Shown: positions 1 to 8,885, counted from the stretch's first letter. The stretch is 64,000 bases of DNA from Sphingomonas sp. Leaf357 (GCF_001423845.1 NZ_LMPM01000001.1:2003398-2067397); one strand, 5' to 3'. Notes: generated by a model from the letters alone, not told the origin. Numbers and translations: made by a program.

Positions 1-764
1 CCGAAGCGGCGCCGGCACGCGAGATCCCGCTGGAACTGATGATCGAGCGCGAGCCGATCACCGTGATCCTGTCCGAACGCGGCTGGATCCGCGCGATGAA
101 GGGGCATGCCGATGACGCCGCGATCGCCGCACTGAAGTTCAAGGAGGGCGATGGGCCGGCCTTCGCCTTTTCGGCTCAGACCACCGACAAGATCCTGCTC
201 GCGGCGGAAAACGGGCGTTTCTACACGCTGGCGGCCGACCGCTTGCCCGGCGGACGCGGGTTCGGCGAGCCCGTCCGACTGATGATCGATCTCGACGGGG
301 AGGTCGGCATCGTCGCCTTGCTGCCGGCCAGCCGTGCCAAAAAGCTGCTGGTCGCCGCAAGCGACGGGCGCGGATTCGTCGTGCAGACCGCTGACACGAT
401 CGCCGAAACGCGCAAGGGCAAGACGGTCGTCACGCCACGCATCGGTGCCAAGCTCAAGATCGTGAAACCGGTCGATCCGGCGGCGGATTACGTCGCGGCG
501 ATCGGCGACAATCGCCGCCTGCTCGTTTTCCCGCTGACCGAACTGGCCGAACTGTCGAAGGGGCAGGGGGTGCAGTTGCAGCGCTATGGCGACGGCGGAT
601 TGTCCGACGCGATCACGTTCGTGTTCGCGAACGGTCTCAGCTGGGCGATGGGCGGCGAAACCGGCCGCACCCGGACCGAAACCGACCTGACACAATGGCG
701 CGCGGCGCGCGGTGCCGCCGGCCGGATGCCGCCGACCGGTTTCCCGCGCGACAACAAATTCTGA
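1..764 (+). CDS. parC: DNA topoisomerase IV subunit A, C-terminal part (partial)
   Basis: This is the 3' end of a gene that begins before the window; frame 3 is open from the first base to the TGA at 762-764 and gives about 253 residues. The text matches the C-terminal beta-pinwheel region of ParC, the DNA-wrapping domain of the topoisomerase IV A subunit, which decatenates daughter chromosomes. Recognisable pieces are EREPITVILSERGWIRAMKG near the start, the GRGF and KGK-rich blade repeats, and the short tail GFPRDNKF. The catalytic tyrosine domain lies outside the window. GyrA is the main alternative, but the short tail without a GyrA box favours ParC. Confidence 0.88.
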   Translation, partial: EAAPAREIPLELMIEREPITVILSERGWIRAMKGHADDAAIAALKFKEGDGPAFAFSAQTTDKILLAAENGRFYTLAADRLPGGRGFGEPVRLMIDLDGEVGIVALLPASRAKKLLVAASDGRGFVVQTADTIAETRKGKTVVTPRIGAKLKIVKPVDPAADYVAAIGDNRRLLVFPLTELAELSKGQGVQLQRYGDGGLSDAITFVFANGLSWAMGGETGRTRTETDLTQWRAARGAAGRMPPTGFPRDNKF

Positions 765-843
765 GCGCGAACATTTCGTAACGATAGCGAAATAATCCCG
801 GCTTCAGCGTACTTTAACCAAATCGCGCTACCGCTCGTCCGTA

Positions 844-2559
844 ATGGTCGCGACAAAGCCGATGAACCTGTTCCGCAAGATGCTGCCCGCCCCCGCGGAC
901 GGCGCGGCGGATCATGCGCCGGACACGGCGCGCGCGGCGACGACGATCAACCTGCTGCCGATCCCCGCCGCGATCGTCACCAATGTCGATGGCCGCTTCG
1001 TGTTGCAGGGGCATAACGATGCGTTTCAGCTGGCTGGTCTGGGCAATTCGTCGGACAAATCGCCCTTTCTCAACAGCGTCGGGTTGCGCATCGCCAGCTT
1101 TCTTGATGGCGACTCTCTGAAAGAGGAGTTCGCCTGGCAGTTCGGCGACAGCGTCGATTGCCGGCATTACCGAATCACTCTGGCGCGGCTCGAACGCAGC
1201 GCGGCGCGGCGCTGCCTCGTCACGTTGGTCGACCACACGTCCGAACTGCGCACCGAACACAATCTCCGCCGCGAAATGATGACCGACAGCCTGACCGGGC
1301 TGCCCAATCGCGCCGGCTTCTCGGATCGGCTCGAAGGCTTGCTGACCGATCCCGCCGAACGCGCGCGCTATGCCGTGCTGGTGCTGGACCTGGATCGCTT
1401 CAGCCGCGTGAACGCCTGTCTCGGTTCGATGGACGGCGACGAACTGCTCATCACCTTGGCGCGACGTCTGAAGGGTGCGCTCCGCGCGCACGACATTTTG
1501 GCGCGTACCGGAGGTGATGAATTCGGCATCTTGCTGACCCTCGAGGACGGGCCGAGCGACGCGCAGCATGTCGCCAAGCGGATCGAGGGCGCGCTCGCCA
1601 CGCCGTTCCGCCTGAGCGATTTCGAGATCAAGGTGTCGTGCTCGATCGGCATCGCGTTCGGGTCGGCCGAACTTGATGATGCCGAGGAATTGATCCGCCA
1701 CGCCCAGTTCGCCGTGAAGCGTTCGAAGATCAGCGGCCGCGCCGAGGCCTATCAGACCCAGCAATTCGACATCGCGCGCGAACAGTTCGGCATGGAAACC
1801 GCGCTGCGCCGGGCGATCGAGAATGGCGAGATGCGCCTGACGTATCAGCCGATCTGCGATCTCGCGACTGGCCGGGTCGTCGCGTTCGAATCCTTGGCGC
1901 GCTGGACCGACGAGACGGGCCGCGCGCATTCGCCCAACGATTTCATTCCGGTCGCCGAGGAATCCGGGCTGATCGTGCCACTCGGCCGCTGGGCGATCGA
2001 CGAGGCGGCGCAAACCCTGGCGAGCTGGGATGTGCGATTCGGCGGCGATTGCGGGGTGAAGTTGGCCGTCAACCTGTCCGCCATCCAGTTGCAACGCGAT
2101 CGCATCTCGATGCTGGTCGAACGTGCCTTGATGGCCAATGGACTGGACGGACGCCGCCTGACTTTGGAACTGACCGAAAGCGCGCTGGTCACCGATCCGG
2201 ATCGCATCGCCGGGATCATGCATGCGCTGAAGGGTTTGGGAACGACGATCGCGATGGACGATTTCGGCACCGGCTATTCCAACCTGGCCTATCTTCAGAA
2301 GTTGCCGATCGACGTGCTGAAGATCGACCGTAGCTTCATCACCGGCATGTTGGCCGATCGCGACAAGGTGGCGATCGTCCGCGCGATCCTCAGCCTGGCC
2401 TCGGCGCTGGGGATGAAGACCACCGCCGAAGGCATCGAGACGACCGAATTGGCGCAGACGCTGGCGGCGCTGGGCTGCACTTATGGGCAGGGCTATACCT
2501 ATGCCCGTCCGTTGGAAGCAGACGCGGCCTATGCCTATCTGCTCGATATCAACCACTGA
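844..2559 (+). CDS. Bifunctional diguanylate cyclase/phosphodiesterase (PAS-like, GGDEF, EAL)
   Basis: A 571-residue cytosolic protein with no clear membrane segment. Residues about 35-140 look like a degenerate PAS-type sensor. The GGDEF domain begins near residue 146 (MTDSLTGLPNR) with an intact GGDEF at 223-227 and an RxxD inhibitory site (RAHD) five residues before it. The EAL domain follows with ESL at 349-351, ELTES, DDFGTGYS from about 472 and AEGIE. Both c-di-GMP synthesis and breakdown motifs therefore look usable. The ATG at 844 has no strong ribosome site and the ATG at 862 is an alternative. The 3' end overlaps the convergent cca gene by 25 bp. Confidence 0.93.
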   Translation: MVATKPMNLFRKMLPAPADGAADHAPDTARAATTINLLPIPAAIVTNVDGRFVLQGHNDAFQLAGLGNSSDKSPFLNSVGLRIASFLDGDSLKEEFAWQFGDSVDCRHYRITLARLERSAARRCLVTLVDHTSELRTEHNLRREMMTDSLTGLPNRAGFSDRLEGLLTDPAERARYAVLVLDLDRFSRVNACLGSMDGDELLITLARRLKGALRAHDILARTGGDEFGILLTLEDGPSDAQHVAKRIEGALATPFRLSDFEIKVSCSIGIAFGSAELDDAEELIRHAQFAVKRSKISGRAEAYQTQQFDIAREQFGMETALRRAIENGEMRLTYQPICDLATGRVVAFESLARWTDETGRAHSPNDFIPVAEESGLIVPLGRWAIDEAAQTLASWDVRFGGDCGVKLAVNLSAIQLQRDRISMLVERALMANGLDGRRLTLELTESALVTDPDRIAGIMHALKGLGTTIAMDDFGTGYSNLAYLQKLPIDVLKIDRSFITGMLADRDKVAIVRAILSLASALGMKTTAEGIETTELAQTLAALGCTYGQGYTYARPLEADAAYAYLLDINH

Positions 2560-3734
2560 TCCACGGCCGAATCGGCGATCCGCCCGGTGCGCTCGGCATC
2601 GGGAAAATCCTCCGCGATCCACAAGTCTTCGATCGTGCGGAGCAACCGTGCGACGTCGGGGCCCCTTCCGATCCCACGCTGCACCAGATCGCCGCCCTTG
2701 ATCGGGAAGATCGGGGCGGTGAGGGACGCCAGCGACTCGATCTGTTCGATCGGGCGATCCGACAGCAGCAGGCGATCGGCGGCCAGCGTCGCACCCAACC
2801 GATAGAGCAGCTCCCGGGGGGCTTCGCCGCCGACGGGTTCGGTGCCGGCGATCAGGCGACGGCGATCGTGGTTGGACAGGCGCAGGCGCGCGCCGACATC
2901 TTCGGCGACGGCGGCATCCCGGGGAAGCAGGGCGGCAAGGCGACGGATCGGGTCCGGCGGAATGCGCGTTTCGGCCTCGCGTGCGGCGAGTGTTGCGAGG
3001 CGATCGGCGTCCGCGATCTCGGGCAGGACGGGGCGAAAGATGCCGTGTGCGATCATCAAGCCCACCGCCCGCACCGCATGCGCCGCGACCAGCAATTTCA
3101 GTAGTTCCGCCGCGACGCGCTCGCGCGACAAGGCCATCAGGTCGTTGGCGCGGGCCGTGCAGACCGCCAGTCCATCGGCATCGGGCGAGTCGCCGAACCG
3201 GGCGTAGAAGCGAAAGAAGCGCAGGATGCGAAGGTGATCCTCGGCGACTCGCTGCAGGGGATCGCCGATGAAACGGACGCGCCGCGCCGCGAGATCGTCC
3301 AGTCCGCCGAAATAATCGATCACTTCCAGCGTGCGCGGATCGGCATAGAGCGCGTTCATCGTGAAATCGCGCCGCGCCGCATCTTCCCGCCAGTTGTCGG
3401 TGAATGCTACCGTTGCATGGCGGCCGTCGGTGGCGACGTCGCGACGCAACGTCGTCACCTCGACCGGGCCGGACGGGAGTATTGCGGTGATCGTTCCATG
3501 CGCAAGCCCGGTTGGCACCGCCTTGATCCCGGCGCGCTTCAGGGCGTGGAGCACATCTTCCGGCTGATGCGTCGTAGCCAGGTCGACATCCGCCGCGTCG
3601 ATGCCGAGCATCGTGTCGCGCACGATCCCGCCGACGAAACGCACTTCACCCCGGTCCGCTCCCAGCACTTCGGTCAGTTCGGCCAGGCCCGCCCGGTTCA
3701 GGAAGGTGGCGTCGGCGGGGATCAGCTGCCCCAT
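2535..3734 (-). CDS. cca: CCA tRNA nucleotidyltransferase / poly(A) polymerase family
   Basis: A 399-residue class II nucleotidyltransferase that adds or repairs the 3' CCA of tRNAs. The head domain has RFVGGIVRDTMLG and the metal-binding DVDLAT, followed by the RRDFTMNAL and GLDDL motifs and RVAEDHLRILRFFRFYARFG of the neck. The start MGQLIPAD at 3734 lies inside the end of the upstream NUDIX gene (13-bp overlap), so the two are probably translationally coupled. It is last in a three-gene operon with DUF1285 and nudL. The open frame continues upstream of this start, but that part is antisense or shadow sequence. Confidence 0.93.
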   Translation of the reverse strand: MGQLIPADATFLNRAGLAELTEVLGADRGEVRFVGGIVRDTMLGIDAADVDLATTHQPEDVLHALKRAGIKAVPTGLAHGTITAILPSGPVEVTTLRRDVATDGRHATVAFTDNWREDAARRDFTMNALYADPRTLEVIDYFGGLDDLAARRVRFIGDPLQRVAEDHLRILRFFRFYARFGDSPDADGLAVCTARANDLMALSRERVAAELLKLLVAAHAVRAVGLMIAHGIFRPVLPEIADADRLATLAAREAETRIPPDPIRRLAALLPRDAAVAEDVGARLRLSNHDRRRLIAGTEPVGGEAPRELLYRLGATLAADRLLLSDRPIEQIESLASLTAPIFPIKGGDLVQRGIGRGPDVARLLRTIEDLWIAEDFPDAERTGRIADSAVDQWLISSR

Positions 3735-4321
3735 CGCAGCCGCCGCGAAAGGTTGACGATCATCGCTGCGGTCGCGCCCCAGATGCGCTGGTCGTTCCAG
3801 AAGATCTCGTAATAATGCCGGTTGTGTCCCTGCCACTCGACCGCCGCCTCGAGATGGTTGGCGCTGTCGAGGATGAAGTCCAGCGGCACTTCGAACACCT
3901 CGGCCACCTCGGCCTCGCTCGGCGTGAGGACGAGATCCGGTGGCACCACGCCGATCACGGGCGTGACCTCGAAGCCGGTGATCGTGCGATAGCGGTCGGC
4001 GATGCCGATGATCTGCACCGAAGCCGCGGGCAGGGCGATTTCTTCCTCCGCCTCGCGCAGCGCGGCCGCCACCGGGCCGCTGTCGCCGGCGTCGATCCGG
4101 CCGCCGGGAAAAGCGACCTGGCCGGGATGGTTGCTCAGCGTATCGGTCCGCCGGGTCAGGAGCACGCCGGGTGCCGCGCGTTCGGTGACCGCGATCAGGA
4201 CGGCGGCCTGTGTCGGCGTGGCGATATCGGGCGCGCCGTCGCGGTGGTCGCCGGTCAGCAATGCCATGTCCTGCGCATGGCCGGACTCCAGTGCCCGGCT
4301 CAGCCGTTCGGCGAGCGTCAT
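3722..4321 (-). CDS. CoA pyrophosphatase, NUDIX family (NudL-like)
   Basis: A 199-residue NUDIX hydrolase. The signature before the Nudix box (LLTRR...LSNHPGQVAFPGG) and the box itself (REAEEEIAL, with one residue more than the classical spacing) are those of the UPF0035/CoA diphosphatase branch, represented by E. coli NudL, which cleaves CoA to 3',5'-ADP and phosphopantetheine. The start MTLAERLSRAL at 4321 overlaps the DUF1285 stop by 4 bp (ATGA), so upstream in-frame ATGs are unlikely. It also overlaps cca downstream. Substrate is inferred from family only. Confidence 0.88.
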   Translation of the reverse strand: MTLAERLSRALESGHAQDMALLTGDHRDGAPDIATPTQAAVLIAVTERAAPGVLLTRRTDTLSNHPGQVAFPGGRIDAGDSGPVAAALREAEEEIALPAASVQIIGIADRYRTITGFEVTPVIGVVPPDLVLTPSEAEVAEVFEVPLDFILDSANHLEAAVEWQGHNRHYYEIFWNDQRIWGATAAMIVNLSRRLRWGS

Positions 4322-4884
4322 GCCGTCGTCTCCAGCGCGAAGAACGCACCGGCGCTCCAAACGCCGGGGGGCGAATCCTCGCTCGCGAGCGCCAGGGTGG
4401 CAAGTTCGTAATAGACCGGGCGCGCGACCAGCGCTTCCAGGCCGCCGCGGACATGAAGATAGGGACGCGGGCCGTCCTCCGTCGTCTCGAAGCGCAGCGG
4501 ATGCGTCGCGCTCGCCGTGACGAGATCGCCGGTGTTGAGCCGGAAGGCGAGGGTGGTGGCCTTGCCGGTGCCGTCGACCTTAACCTCCACGGCCTGGAAC
4601 GGCGCGTCCTCCACCTCGATATCCAGCTTCTCGACCGGCGTGACGAGGACGTAGCCGCCATCGGGCTCGCGGCGCAAGATCGTCGAGAACAGTCGCACCA
4701 TGGCCTGGCGGCCGATCGGCGAGCCCTGGTGGAACCACGTCCCGTCGCGCGCGATCCGCATTTCGCTGTCGCCGCAATGCGTCGGGTTCCAGCGTTCGAC
4801 CGGTGGCAGGCGGTTTTCTTCCGCCAGCCGCGCAATATCGGTGAGCGAGAGCGTGGCGAGGTCGGGCAGGGGAGGCATCGGCAT
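4318..4884 (-). CDS. DUF1285 domain protein
   Basis: A 188-residue protein of the DUF1285 family, recognised from W(N)P..CGDSEMRI..DGTWFHQGSPI near residue 35 and the following small beta-rich domain. Molecular function is unknown for the family. It is first in an operon with nudL and cca through a 4-bp ATGA overlap, an arrangement I recall as common in alphaproteobacteria. There is no signal peptide or membrane segment. The start could be the ATG at 4884 or the one at 4878 (MPPLPDL), which are six bases apart. Confidence 0.85.
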   Translation of the reverse strand: MPMPPLPDLATLSLTDIARLAEENRLPPVERWNPTHCGDSEMRIARDGTWFHQGSPIGRQAMVRLFSTILRREPDGGYVLVTPVEKLDIEVEDAPFQAVEVKVDGTGKATTLAFRLNTGDLVTASATHPLRFETTEDGPRPYLHVRGGLEALVARPVYYELATLALASEDSPPGVWSAGAFFALETTA

Positions 4885-4923
4885 GCGCCTTGCGGTAGGC
4901 GCGGGGTCGCGCCGCCGCAAGCG

Positions 4924-5436
4924 TCAGACGTGCGCGACGACGCGCGGCCCGAGCAGTCCGTCGCCGAGCGGCGCATGCGTTCCGCGCGCGAGCAGGCGGC
5001 GGCGTTCCACCGGACCCGGCACCCGCCAACCTCCGGTCCGGTCGGCGACGAAGCCGAAGAAGCGGCCATAATATTCCGGGTCACCGATCAGCATCACGGC
5101 GGGGCTGGCCGGATCGGCATCGACGGCCTCCAGCGCCCGCGCCGTCAGCAGGCGACCGATGCCGCCCTGCTGGCGCAGCGGCTCGACCGCGACCGGGCCG
5201 AGCATGATCAGCGGCACATCGCGCCCGTCATCTCCGCACAGCGCGATCGGCCAGCACTGGATCGTACCGATCAAGGTGTCCTCCTCGATCGCCGCGAAGC
5301 TGAGATCGGGAAGCGCGACTGCGCCCTCACGGATGCGATACGCGGTGCGACCATGGCGATCCGTGCCGAATGCGCGGTCGAGCAGCTGCTCGACGGCATC
5401 GGCGGATATCTCGGCGATCGGCACGAACTGTACCAA
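4924..5436 (-). CDS. GNAT family N-acetyltransferase
   Basis: About 170 residues with the YhbS-type GNAT fold. IMLGPVAVEPLRQQGGIGRLLT is the acetyl-CoA binding region (V-x-P-x-x-R/Q-x-x-G-I/A-G), followed by VMLIGDPEYYGRFGF. The substrate is unknown. The start is uncertain. A TTG at 5436 has a GGAG eight bases upstream, a GTG lies at 5445, and the first in-frame ATG at 5511 would add an arginine-rich, unconserved-looking leader. I chose the TTG. It is divergent from folB. Confidence 0.82.
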   Translation of the reverse strand: MVQFVPIAEISADAVEQLLDRAFGTDRHGRTAYRIREGAVALPDLSFAAIEEDTLIGTIQCWPIALCGDDGRDVPLIMLGPVAVEPLRQQGGIGRLLTARALEAVDADPASPAVMLIGDPEYYGRFFGFVADRTGGWRVPGPVERRRLLARGTHAPLGDGLLGPRVVAHV

Positions 5437-5597
5437 GGCAGGCACTCCTACCCGAGCGCGGGGGAACCGAGCCGGCGCCGCGCGATGTAGGCGGGTGTCG
5501 CCTGAACGCAAGTATAATGCGCCGCGCTTTCCCCCACACTTTCACTGCCTCGCGCATCTGCTATGGCGCGCGCTTGCCAGCAAAGGAATGTCCCGGC

Positions 5598-5969
5598 TTG
5601 GACGACAGTCTCATCCTCGAAGTGCACGATCTCGAAGTCCAGGTGCTGACCGGCATCTATTCCGAGGAAACGCATCTGCCTCAGCCGCTGCGGATCTCGA
5701 TCACGGTCGGGTTGCGATGCCCGGAGCGTTTCACGCCGGATACGCCGCTATCGGCATCGAAGAATTACCTCGACCTGAAGCATGCCGCGACCACCGCATT
5801 GCCGCCGGGCGTGCATTTCACGCTGATCGAAGGGGTAGCCGACCACATTTGCGAGACGCTGTTCCTGCAGGACCGGCGCGTGACCTGGGCCGAGGTGAAG
5901 ATCGTCAAGCTGGCGATCGCGGAGGCCGGCGAATCGATCGGCATGACGCTTCGCCGCTACCGGCGATGA
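5598..5969 (+). CDS. folB: Dihydroneopterin aldolase
   Basis: A 123-residue FolB-type enzyme that converts 7,8-dihydroneopterin to 6-hydroxymethyl-dihydropterin in folate synthesis. Motifs are VLTGIYSEET near residue 15, the SKNYLDLK substrate-binding segment, LIEGVADHICETLF, and VKIVKLAI near the end. There is no ATG at the right place; a TTG at 5598 with AAAGGA ten bases upstream gives the usual family length. Its TGA overlaps the ATG of the next gene (ATGA), so the two are cotranscribed. Confidence 0.87.
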   Translation: MDDSLILEVHDLEVQVLTGIYSEETHLPQPLRISITVGLRCPERFTPDTPLSASKNYLDLKHAATTALPPGVHFTLIEGVADHICETLFLQDRRVTWAEVKIVKLAIAEAGESIGMTLRRYRR

Positions 5970-6298
5970 ACGTGTCGGCGGCGGTCGAGACGGTTTTCGC
6001 GGGCAATTCGGACGTTGTGGTGATCGAAGCGTCCGGTTCTTGCCATGAAGCGCTGTCGCGAATCAGGGCAAGCGCGGCCCGATTCGCGCTGGTGATCGTC
6101 GGGCAGGAGATCTCGCCGGTGGATCGGGCGATGATTCTCGCAAGTGTCGGCCCGCTGGCGGTCGAACTCGGACCGGACCGGCGAATCGGAGCCCTGGATA
6201 TCGGCGCGGGTGCCCGGCAGGCGGATATTCTGGAAACTGCGCGCTTCCTCGTCGGCGCTGAATCGACCACCGGGCAGGTGTTGGCGGCTTCCGCCTGA
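5966..6298 (+). CDS. Small Rossmann-like protein coupled to folB
   Basis: A 110-residue protein that starts within the stop of folB. The predicted alternation of strands and helices (DVVVIEA, FALVIVGQE, GALDIGAGARQADIL) suggests a small Rossmann-like fold, but the classical dinucleotide-binding glycine motif is not visible. I do not recognise an enzyme. The 4-bp overlap with folB suggests a role tied to pterin or folate metabolism or a regulatory partner; this is inference from position only. Confidence 0.6.
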   Translation: MNVSAAVETVFAGNSDVVVIEASGSCHEALSRIRASAARFALVIVGQEISPVDRAMILASVGPLAVELGPDRRIGALDIGAGARQADILETARFLVGAESTTGQVLAASA

Positions 6299-6301
6299 TA
6301 T

Positions 6302-7135
6302 TCAGCGAGGTGCGTTGCCCCGGTCGCAGGGGCCGAGCGAATCGAGCACGAAGCGATAATCCTCCGCAGCCTCCGGCGCGGCCGTTTCCGGTAACGCGGG
6401 CGGCAGGAAACAGGCGAGGCGATACCAAAGCAGCGTGTCACGCGCCGGCGGAACGGCCGAATCGCTCACCACATCGCTCAGCGAAACCGCCCAGCGCCGC
6501 GTGCCGGCGGGCTTGGTCGTGATACTCAGAGAAACCGGCCGTGCGTCGGCCGTGGTCAGGAAAATCTGGGTTTCCCCCTCGCCGGGCAGGGCGCCGGCGG
6601 TGTGGAAGGAATTGCCCAGCCCGGTGATCTTGGGCGGCGCGTCGGCGGCCAGCGTCTCGGTCGTGATACGGCGCGCGAGCGCGTCCGCCGCCGGCGTCCA
6701 GTCGCGCATCGCGTCAGGGCGAACCAACTGGATTTGAGAGCTGGATCCGGCGACCGGCCGGGCAAACAGCAGAACGCGCAGCTTGCGGAGATTCGGCAGC
6801 TTCCCGCGGGCATCGGGACGGACGTCCAGCAGATACCCAATTCTGGGCGGCAATGCGACCGGACCCCGGATCAGCGCCAGCACATCGGCCTCGACGTAGA
6901 ATCGGGTCAGTCCTGGCGGCACGGTGGCGGCCTCCGCGCCTTTGATTCGCGAAGTGCTGCGAATCGCCGCGTCGACGATCACCGGCGCATCGAGCACCAA
7001 GTCGGCGTACAGCGCATAAGGCGGGGGCGGGGCCGGTGCGGGGAGCGGCGCCGGCGCGCGCTGCGCCATCGACGGCGATATGACAACGATGGCGGAAAGC
7101 GCCGCCAAAGCGAGCTTTTTCGTTAAGGTTTGCAT
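6302..7135 (-). CDS. Exported protein of unknown function
   Basis: A 277-residue protein with a clear Sec signal peptide (MQTLTKKLALAALSAIVVIS, cleavage after SMA at about residue 24). A proline-rich stretch follows (APAPLPAPAPPPP), then a soluble, mostly beta domain with no motif I recognise. The start at 7135 is chosen because it begins the signal peptide; upstream in-frame codons encode an arginine-rich leader unlike a signal sequence. The gene ends three bases after the convergent folB-linked gene and is divergent from tonB. It is probably periplasmic. Confidence 0.7.
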   Translation of the reverse strand: MQTLTKKLALAALSAIVVISPSMAQRAPAPLPAPAPPPPYALYADLVLDAPVIVDAAIRSTSRIKGAEAATVPPGLTRFYVEADVLALIRGPVALPPRIGYLLDVRPDARGKLPNLRKLRVLLFARPVAGSSSQIQLVRPDAMRDWTPAADALARRITTETLAADAPPKITGLGNSFHTAGALPGEGETQIFLTTADARPVSLSITTKPAGTRRWAVSLSDVVSDSAVPPARDTLLWYRLACFLPPALPETAAPEAAEDYRFVLDSLGPCDRGNAPR

Positions 7136-7350
7136 GGACCAAACGGTACGCGATCGTCCCGTCGTTAAACAGAAATAATTCTGTCGCCTGGCGATTGTAC
7201 GTTTGTTGCGTCCGACAAAGCGTTTGCGTCGTAGTTTACGTCGCGATAGAGGTTTGGGCTCTGTCCGAGGATACACTAGCCCACGGCAGGCGGATTCATG
7301 GTCAATAGGCCGGAGCCGGGGTTGCCGTGATTGAGGAGTGTCGTTTCTGA

Positions 7351-8019
7351 ATGGCCTATGCTGACCAAAAGATGAGCGGTGGCAAGGTGGTCGCGATCGT
7401 TATCGTCGCGCTCATCCACGCCGTTATTGGGTATGCCTTCGTTACCGGGCTCGCGTACAAGTACGTGAAGAAGGCAACGGAGAAGATGGACGTGTTTGAC
7501 GTGGAGGAGCCGCCTCCCCCGCCGCCGGACGAGCCACCGCCCCCGCCGCCGCCAGACCAGCCGCTGCCGCCACCACCCGTGGTGTCGCCGCCGCCGATCG
7601 TTAACACGCCGCGTCCGCCGGTCGTCATGCAGACCGTAACGACGCCGCCGCCGGCTGCGCCGATGGTGCCGATCGCGGCGCCGCCGGCTCCGCCAGCACC
7701 GCCGGCACCGCCGACGGTCATCAGCAAGGCTGCGTCCGCGAAGGGTAATCCCGCTTCGTGGGTGACGGGTGACGATTATCCGCCGTCTTCGGTGCGTGAT
7801 CAGGAACAGGGCGTCAGCGGCCTGACCTTCGACGTGAACGCACAAGGGCGCATCGAGAACTGCCGTGTCAGCTCCAGTTCCGGTTCCGCGACGCTCGATC
7901 GCACGGCCTGCTCGCTGGTCACGCGTCGTGGTCGCTACACACCGGCGTTGAACGCCGCGGGCCAGCCGGTTCCGGGCGGTACGAAGACGCTGAAGTTCAC
8001 CTGGCGCCTGCCGGAATGA
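7351..8019 (+). CDS. tonB: TonB energy-transducing protein
   Basis: A 222-residue TonB-type protein: one N-terminal membrane anchor (residues about 12-33, VVAIVIVALIHAVIGYAF), a periplasmic proline-rich spacer (about 50-125, runs of P with E/D), and a C-terminal domain with YPPSSVRDQEQG and a beta tail ending in KFTWRLPE. It passes proton-motive energy from ExbB/ExbD to outer-membrane receptors. GAGGAG lies about 13 bases before the ATG. It is the first gene of tonB-exbB-exbD-exbD. Confidence 0.9.
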   Translation: MAYADQKMSGGKVVAIVIVALIHAVIGYAFVTGLAYKYVKKATEKMDVFDVEEPPPPPPDEPPPPPPPDQPLPPPPVVSPPPIVNTPRPPVVMQTVTTPPPAAPMVPIAAPPAPPAPPAPPTVISKAASAKGNPASWVTGDDYPPSSVRDQEQGVSGLTFDVNAQGRIENCRVSSSSGSATLDRTACSLVTRRGRYTPALNAAGQPVPGGTKTLKFTWRLPE

Positions 8020-8028
8020 CGATTATTC

Positions 8029-8051
8029 GCCGGAGCCCGCTGGGCTTCGGC
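8029..8051 (+). other. Hairpin in the tonB-exbB spacer
   Basis: GCCGGAGCCC at 8029-8038 pairs with GGGCTTCGGC at 8042-8051 (10 bp with one wobble, 3-nt loop). No T-run follows, so it is more likely an mRNA stabilising or processing element than a terminator. Confidence 0.55.
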
Positions 8052-8087
8052 GACCTACATGCTGCTATTTGAGAGGGATTTACCGCA

Positions 8088-8870
8088 ATGATGACCACCA
8101 TTCTCGCCGCAGGAGCGGCGCCTGCCGCCGGTGCCAACCCGTACGGTTTCTGGGAAGCGCTCCAGCAGGGCGGCGTGATCGCCTGGACCGTGTTCTGCAT
8201 CCTGGCCTTCATGTCGATCGTGTCGTTCTACATCATGTTCACCAAGCTGTTCGAACAGCAGAAGGTGATGAACCAGGCCAAGCGCGTGCGTCAGGGTTTC
8301 TGGAGCTCGAACAACCTGAAAGAGGGTGCTGCCAAGCTCGAGAAGAACTCGGCCTATCGTCAGATCGTCGATGACGGTCTCGCCGCTCAGGACCAGCACA
8401 CGCAGCTGACCGATCCGGTCGAAGCGCATGACTGGCTGCACGGTTCGCTCGCCCGTTCGGAAGCGACGATCAACTCGAAGCTGGGCGGCGGTCTCGCCTT
8501 CCTGGCGACGGTGGGTTCGGTCGCACCGTTCATCGGTCTGTTCGGTACGGTCATCGGCATCTACCGCGCACTGATCAAGATCGGTGCGGCAGGTCAGGCA
8601 TCGATCGACGCCGTTGCCGGCCCGGTCGGTGAGGCTCTGATCATGACCGCACTCGGCCTCGCGGTCGCCGTGCCGGCCGTGCTTGCCTACAACTGGCTGC
8701 AGCGCCGCAACAAGTCGATCGCGGAAGACCTTGCTGCCTTCTCGAACGACGTGCTCGGCTTCCTGGCTTCGAACGGCGCGGTTCGCCCTGTGAGCACCGC
8801 TCGCAAGGCACCCCCGGTAGCAGCCAAGCCGGCCGCTACGACGACGACCACGACCACGCCCCGCGCGTAA
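8088..8870 (+). CDS. exbB: ExbB/TolQ-type proton channel subunit
   Basis: A 260-residue MotA/TolQ/ExbB family protein. There is a hydrophobic segment near residues 25-48, and two further membrane helices in the C-terminal half flank the conserved GLFGTVIGIYRAL and LIMTALGLAVAVPAVLAYN. The tail is low-complexity (TTTTTTT, A/P-rich). With ExbD it forms the inner-membrane proton channel that powers TonB. The position between tonB and two exbD genes supports the call. Confidence 0.92.
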   Translation: MMTTILAAGAAPAAGANPYGFWEALQQGGVIAWTVFCILAFMSIVSFYIMFTKLFEQQKVMNQAKRVRQGFWSSNNLKEGAAKLEKNSAYRQIVDDGLAAQDQHTQLTDPVEAHDWLHGSLARSEATINSKLGGGLAFLATVGSVAPFIGLFGTVIGIYRALIKIGAAGQASIDAVAGPVGEALIMTALGLAVAVPAVLAYNWLQRRNKSIAEDLAAFSNDVLGFLASNGAVRPVSTARKAPPVAAKPAATTTTTTTPRA

Positions 8871-8885
8871 TAACGGATTAGGGGT

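Noticed and set aside
814-2622. 602-codon open frame on the reverse strand
   Set aside because: It is the antisense shadow of the GGDEF-EAL gene, whose motifs are intact; the shadow protein is rich in R, Q, H and G without any domain.
3735-5084. Extension of the cca frame upstream (849-codon frame)
   Set aside because: It is out of frame with nudL and DUF1285, which carry clear family motifs on the same strand; cca begins at 3734.
7500-7720. Possible simple-sequence repeat of CCG
   Set aside because: It encodes the proline-rich periplasmic spacer of TonB in frame and needs no other explanation.
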